From JABDOU01 sp041567895 (GTDB lineage: Bacteria; Actinomycetota; Acidimicrobiia; Spongiisociales; SHLN01): a stretch of 16,527 nt of DNA. Positions 13,935 to 16,527 of this stretch are shown here, piece after piece. The notes below the pieces were generated by a model that was not told the origin of the DNA, did no database searches, and saw only the letters and a list, made by a program, of their open reading frames with translations. A program made the position numbers and the translations under genes. Each line of letters begins with the position of its first letter. Position 1 is the stretch's first letter. The DNA lies in contig JBFGAX010000062.1 of NCBI GenBank assembly GCA_041567895.1, positions 1 to 16,527 of the forward strand, read 5' to 3'.

Positions 13935-15160
13935 CGGAGGCTCTGCCGTATGGAATCAGCTGCCGCAAATCCCGCCATCAGCCCGTCTTCATGGAAGCCG
14001 TATCTGAAATAGGCGCCGGCGAACCACACCCGATCGGAGCCCTGTAGATCGGGAAGATGTCGTTGAGCTTCGATTGCGCGAACATCGAACATCGGGTGAT
14101 CGTACAGCCAACGGCCATGCACATGCTCAGGCGTGCGATCCGGGTTGAGCGTCACAAAGACCGGTTTCGAAGTCTCGAGATTTTGGAGTTTGTTCATCCA
14201 GTACGTGAGCGAAGGATCGGCGGCGGGATCCCGCTGAACCACGTTCCAGCTGGCCCATGCTCGATTGCTGGCAGGCATCAACGACGGGTCGGTATGGAGA
14301 ACAGCCTCGTTCCTGGCGTATTGGAAGTTGGAGAGAATGTTCTGCTCGGTCGGCGATGACCAACCATTGAGGATCTTCAGGGACGTGTCGGCATGGGTTG
14401 CCAACAGCACGCCATCAAATCGTTCGATACCAGCAGATGTGACAACGTCTATCGACTCGGCCTCGCGCCGTATTTCCTGGACGGGGGTTTGGAGACGAAT
14501 TCGGTCGAGGAAGGGCTTCGTCAACGCCTCGATGTATGTTCGCGCCCCTCCGGTGACCGTGCGCCATGCGGGGCGATCCCGCAATTGGGCAAGTCCGTGA
14601 TTGCGAAAGAACCGCACCAGGGCCTGCGCCGGATACTGGAGCATCTCACTGGCAGGCGTCGACCAGATAGCTGCCCCCATGGGCAGCAGATATCGATGCT
14701 GAAATGATTTCGACAGGTCGGCTGTGAATCCTCCGAGGGTCAGGCCGGCCGGGAGCTCATCGACATCCACTTCATTGACGCGTCGATTGAAGGCGAGAAT
14801 GTCACGAATCATCACCCAGTGAGATGGATCGATGACCGCTCTTCGATCTACGAACATTCCCCGAGCTGAACCTTCGTATTCGCCGCCCGGTCCTCGCACG
14901 GAAAACGACATATCCGACGGCTCGGTTGCCACGTCGAGATCGGCAAAAAGCCTCGTCAGAAGCGGGTAGGTGGCCTCGTTGTAGACGATGAACCCGGTAT
15001 CAACCGGAACTGATTCCTCCGTCGAGAGGGCGACATCGACCGTGTGCGTGTGCCCACCCACCCAATCAGCGGCTTCGAACAGAGTCAGATCTACGGCGTC
15101 GTGAAGACGATGCGCAGCGCCGAGACCGGCTATTCCTGTTCCAATAATCGCAATGCGCAC
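13931..15160 (-). CDS. FAD-dependent amine-oxidase-like oxidoreductase (lipid-modification operon)
   Basis: A 409-residue flavoprotein of the amine oxidase/NAD(P)-binding Rossmann superfamily, first gene of the lipid operon. The N-terminal dinucleotide fold is IAIIGTGIAGLGAAHRL (Gly7, Gly9, Gly12), followed by the second strand TLFEAADWVGGHTHTV with the GGH motif. The FAD-closing C-terminal motif is VWFAGAYFRYGFHEDGLMAG (about 377-396). No signal peptide is present, so it is cytoplasmic or loosely membrane-associated. Its operon partners are DUF1365 and a Cfa-like methyltransferase, so the likely substrates are unsaturated or methylated acyl chains of phospholipids rather than amines. This is inferred from context. 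The start is a GTG at 15160 with a strong AGGAGGT site 4 nt upstream. The gene is divergent from the LigD-type polymerase gene with a 68-nt gap. Confidence 0.85.
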   Translation of the reverse strand: MRIAIIGTGIAGLGAAHRLHDAVDLTLFEAADWVGGHTHTVDVALSTEESVPVDTGFIVYNEATYPLLTRLFADLDVATEPSDMSFSVRGPGGEYEGSARGMFVDRRAVIDPSHWVMIRDILAFNRRVNEVDVDELPAGLTLGGFTADLSKSFQHRYLLPMGAAIWSTPASEMLQYPAQALVRFFRNHGLAQLRDRPAWRTVTGGARTYIEALTKPFLDRIRLQTPVQEIRREAESIDVVTSAGIERFDGVLLATHADTSLKILNGWSSPTEQNILSNFQYARNEAVLHTDPSLMPASNRAWASWNVVQRDPAADPSLTYWMNKLQNLETSKPVFVTLNPDRTPEHVHGRWLYDHPMFDVRAIEAQRHLPDLQGSDRVWFAGAYFRYGFHEDGLMAGFAAADSIRQSLR

Positions 15161-15164
15161 GTGT

Positions 15165-15206
15165 ACCTCCTGACCTATTCGAAGCCGCCCCGGGATTGGA
15201 TGTCAA
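15165..15206 (-). promoter_or_regulatory. Candidate promoter and ribosome binding site of the lipid-modification operon
   Basis: On the minus strand a perfect TTGACA (15201-15206) is followed after 18 nt by TCGAAT (15177-15182), a modest -10 match. The predicted transcript start near 15170-15175 would leave only a very short leader. The AGGAGGT ribosome site (15165-15171) lies 4 nt before the GTG start at 15160. The ribosome site is convincing; the -10 element is uncertain. Confidence 0.4.
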
Positions 15207-15228
15207 ACTTGTCTGCCAAACTGCCCGG

Positions 15229-16215
15229 ATGGCCAGGAAGGAAACCCACGTCGAGGTCGCAGGCGAATCGGTTCGGATCTCTTCTCCCGACAAGATCATG
15301 TACCCGCAGCAGGGCTGGACCAAACTCGACGTCGTCGAACACTTCGTAGCTTGTTCTGACGGTGCACTCGGGGGCGTGTTCGGCAGACCGTGCCTTCTGA
15401 AACGGTGGCCGAAGGGAGTCGAAGAAGAGCCGTTCTTTCAGAAGAGGGCCCCTGCTTCAGCGGGAGAGCGTGTCGCCGTTGCCTATCCGTCGGGAAGGAC
15501 CGCCGGCTGGTTCGTGCCCAGGTCTCCTGCCGACGTCATCTGGATGGCGCAGATGAATTGTGTGGATCTCAATCCATGGAGTTCCAGGGCGGAACATATC
15601 GAACAACCCGACGAGCTGCGCATCGATCTCGATCCCACCCCGGAGGCCACGTTCGCTGATGTTCGGAACGTTGCGCTGGCCGTCCGTCCGGTACTCGAGC
15701 GGCACAATCTCAAAGGGTGGCCCAAGACCTCGGGATCCAAGGGATTCCACATCTACGTTCGCATCAAGCCCGACTGGGGATTCCGCCAGGTTCGTCGAGC
15801 GGCCCTCGCGCTGGCGCGGGCCGTAGAAGCCGAGGTCCCCGACATCGCCACATCGCAATGGTGGAAGGAAGACCGGCACGGGGTCTTCATCGACTACAAC
15901 CAGAACGCTCGCGACCACACGATCGCCTCGGCCTACTCGGTACGCCCCACCGGTTTGGTCTCTGCGCCGGTCTCCTGGGGCGAGGTTCCCGACATCGAGC
16001 CCCAGGATTTTCCGATGGCCGGCTTCGCCGACCGCTACGAACGCATTGGCGACCTCATGGAAGAGATGGACGAGAACTCCGGAGACATTACGTCACTCCT
16101 CGAACTCGCCGACCAGCAAGACGGCGGCGTCGAGATCAAGGAGTACGAACCCCCGTCCGAAGTCCGCCTGCAATCAAGGGAAGAACTACGCAACTGGTGG
16201 CGCGAAGAAAGGTAG
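15229..16215 (+). CDS. Stand-alone LigD-type DNA polymerase domain (PolDom, primase-polymerase superfamily)
   Basis: A 328-residue protein consisting only of the polymerase domain found in bacterial NHEJ ligase LigD. The fold starts with VRISSPDKIMYPQQGWTK (about 15-32). Next come LLKRWPKGVEEEPFFQKR (56-73) and a WMAQMNCVDLNPWSSR segment (105-120). The metal-binding motif is RIDLDP (D133, D135), then TSGSKGFHIYVRIK (His174, nucleotide binding), and the third acidic residue D222 in VFIDYNQNARDHTIASAYSVR. All catalytic residues are intact, so the domain should be active in adding NTPs or dNTPs at DNA breaks or gaps. No ligase or 3'-phosphoesterase domain is attached and no Ku gene is in the window; similar stand-alone polymerases exist in mycobacteria. 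ATG at 15229 is preferred; an in-frame TTG at 15196 would add 11 unconserved residues. The repeat array begins 14 nt after the stop. Confidence 0.9.
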   Translation: MARKETHVEVAGESVRISSPDKIMYPQQGWTKLDVVEHFVACSDGALGGVFGRPCLLKRWPKGVEEEPFFQKRAPASAGERVAVAYPSGRTAGWFVPRSPADVIWMAQMNCVDLNPWSSRAEHIEQPDELRIDLDPTPEATFADVRNVALAVRPVLERHNLKGWPKTSGSKGFHIYVRIKPDWGFRQVRRAALALARAVEAEVPDIATSQWWKEDRHGVFIDYNQNARDHTIASAYSVRPTGLVSAPVSWGEVPDIEPQDFPMAGFADRYERIGDLMEEMDENSGDITSLLELADQQDGGVEIKEYEPPSEVRLQSREELRNWWREER

Positions 16216-16228
16216 CCGGTCCCCCAAA

Positions 16229-16527
16229 TGGTCCCCCGGCGAGAGGTTCCGAAGGAACCGAAGCCTTACGCCTGCTCAATGGTCCCCCGGCGAGAGGTTC
16301 CGAAGGAACCGAAGCCGTACGCCGGCTCATTGGTCCCCCGGCGAGAGGTTCCGAAGGAACCGAAGCGGGGGGAAGGTACCGCTCGCCGCAGGCGAGGGGT
16401 AGGGGGAAAGAAAACAGAACACCTCCCGCCACAACGCCAATGGTCCCCCGGCGAGAGGTTCCGAAGGAACCGAAGCCGTACGCCTGCTCAATGGTCCCCC
16501 GGCGAGAGGTTCCGAAGGAACCGAAGC
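16229..16527. repeat. Interrupted tandem array of five 36-nt hairpin units, 51-nt period
   Basis: Five copies of a 36-nt unit beginning TGGTCCCCCGG and ending GGAACCGAAGC occur at 16229-16264, 16280-16315, 16331-16366, 16441-16476 and 16492-16527. By eye the five are identical. Copies 1-2-3 and 4-5 are each spaced 51 nt apart by near-identical 15-nt linkers (CTTACGCCTGCTCAA, CGTACGCCGGCTCAT, CGTACGCCTGCTCAA). Between copies 3 and 4 the linker is replaced by 74 nt of other sequence. Each unit contains a perfect hairpin, GGTTCC-GAA-GGAACC. A purine-rich GAGA/GAA internal loop and an outer GC pair can extend it. The sequence just before copy 1 (GGTCCCCCAAA) looks like a partial copy. The window ends exactly at a unit boundary. 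The function is unknown; a family of extragenic palindromic repeats is the most likely class. Confidence 0.9.
16382..16396. repeat. Foreign hairpin CTCGCC-GCA-GGCGAG inside the repeat array
   Basis: Within the 74-nt insert between repeat copies 3 and 4 (16367-16440) lies a perfect hairpin with a 6-bp stem and a 3-nt loop, the same geometry as the hairpin in the flanking units but with a different sequence. It is surrounded by G-rich sequence (GGGGGGAAGG before, GGGGTAGGGGGAAAG after). It may be a second, related type of extragenic palindrome inserted into the array. Confidence 0.6.

Noticed and set aside
15196..15228. TTG start at 15196 for the LigD-type polymerase
   Set aside because: It adds 11 residues without family resemblance and has no ribosome site; the ATG at 15229 fits the domain start.
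16216..16432. Repeat-encoded peptide: the 51-nt period gives open 17-residue repeats in frames on both strands
   Set aside because: The frames are open only because the period is a multiple of three without stops. There is no start, ribosome site or domain, and the insert breaks the pattern.
16229..16527. CRISPR array
   Set aside because: The 36-nt repeats look CRISPR-sized, but the 15-nt spacers are nearly identical to each other and far too short, and there are no cas genes in the window.

Overview
The window looks like a chromosomal segment of a fairly GC-rich actinobacterium, possibly of an Acidimicrobiia-like lineage. The pointers are a DUF222/HNH protein, several GTG starts, tightly overlapping operons, stand-alone LigD-type polymerase, and several genes whose start codon lies 6-7 nt after a TAnnnT box, as in leaderless transcription. 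The lineage is an inference; no rRNA or other phylogenetic marker is present. I saw no tRNA, rRNA, prophage, IS element or CRISPR array.

Layout. 2-268 (+) is the 3' end of an aconitase-X small-subunit (DUF126) gene. 325-888 (-) is a one-helix membrane protein of unknown function. 1068-2342 (-) is a DUF222/HNH nuclease-like protein. 2561-4290 (+) is a two-gene unit: a full-length chromate (CHR-family) transporter and an overlapping LMW-phosphatase/arsenate-reductase-like protein with Lys in place of the P-loop Arg. 4442-4993 (+) is a six-helix membrane protein. 5134-6865 (+) is a three-gene ECF sigma operon with ATGA overlaps. 7006-7662 (-) is a GyrI-like protein. 7781-9379 (-) is an ABC-F ATPase, divergent by only about 30 bp from an MFS transporter at 9410-10747 (+). 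10808-12028 (+) is DNA polymerase IV, which runs tail-to-tail into a Cfa-like methyltransferase. The lipid operon, read on the minus strand from 15160 down to 12025, is FAD oxidoreductase, DUF1365, Cfa-like methyltransferase, again with ATGA overlaps. 15229-16215 (+) is a stand-alone LigD-type polymerase. From 16229 to the window end lies an interrupted array of 36-nt hairpin units with a 51-nt period.

The most interesting parts are these. (1) In the ECF operon, the stand-alone membrane protein in front of the sigma gene is a clear paralogue of the membrane domain fused to the putative anti-sigma factor behind it. This suggests a sigma switch in which the two membrane domains could sense or pair with each other. 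(2) The Cfa-like enzyme has Ser and Gln where classical cyclopropane synthases have the bicarbonate-site Cys and His, and it is coupled to an FAD oxidoreductase and DUF1365. It may therefore make a modified membrane lipid other than plain cyclopropane. (3) The terminal hairpin repeat array, into which a different hairpin of the same stem/loop size is inserted. All homology statements come from reading motifs by eye; no search was run.
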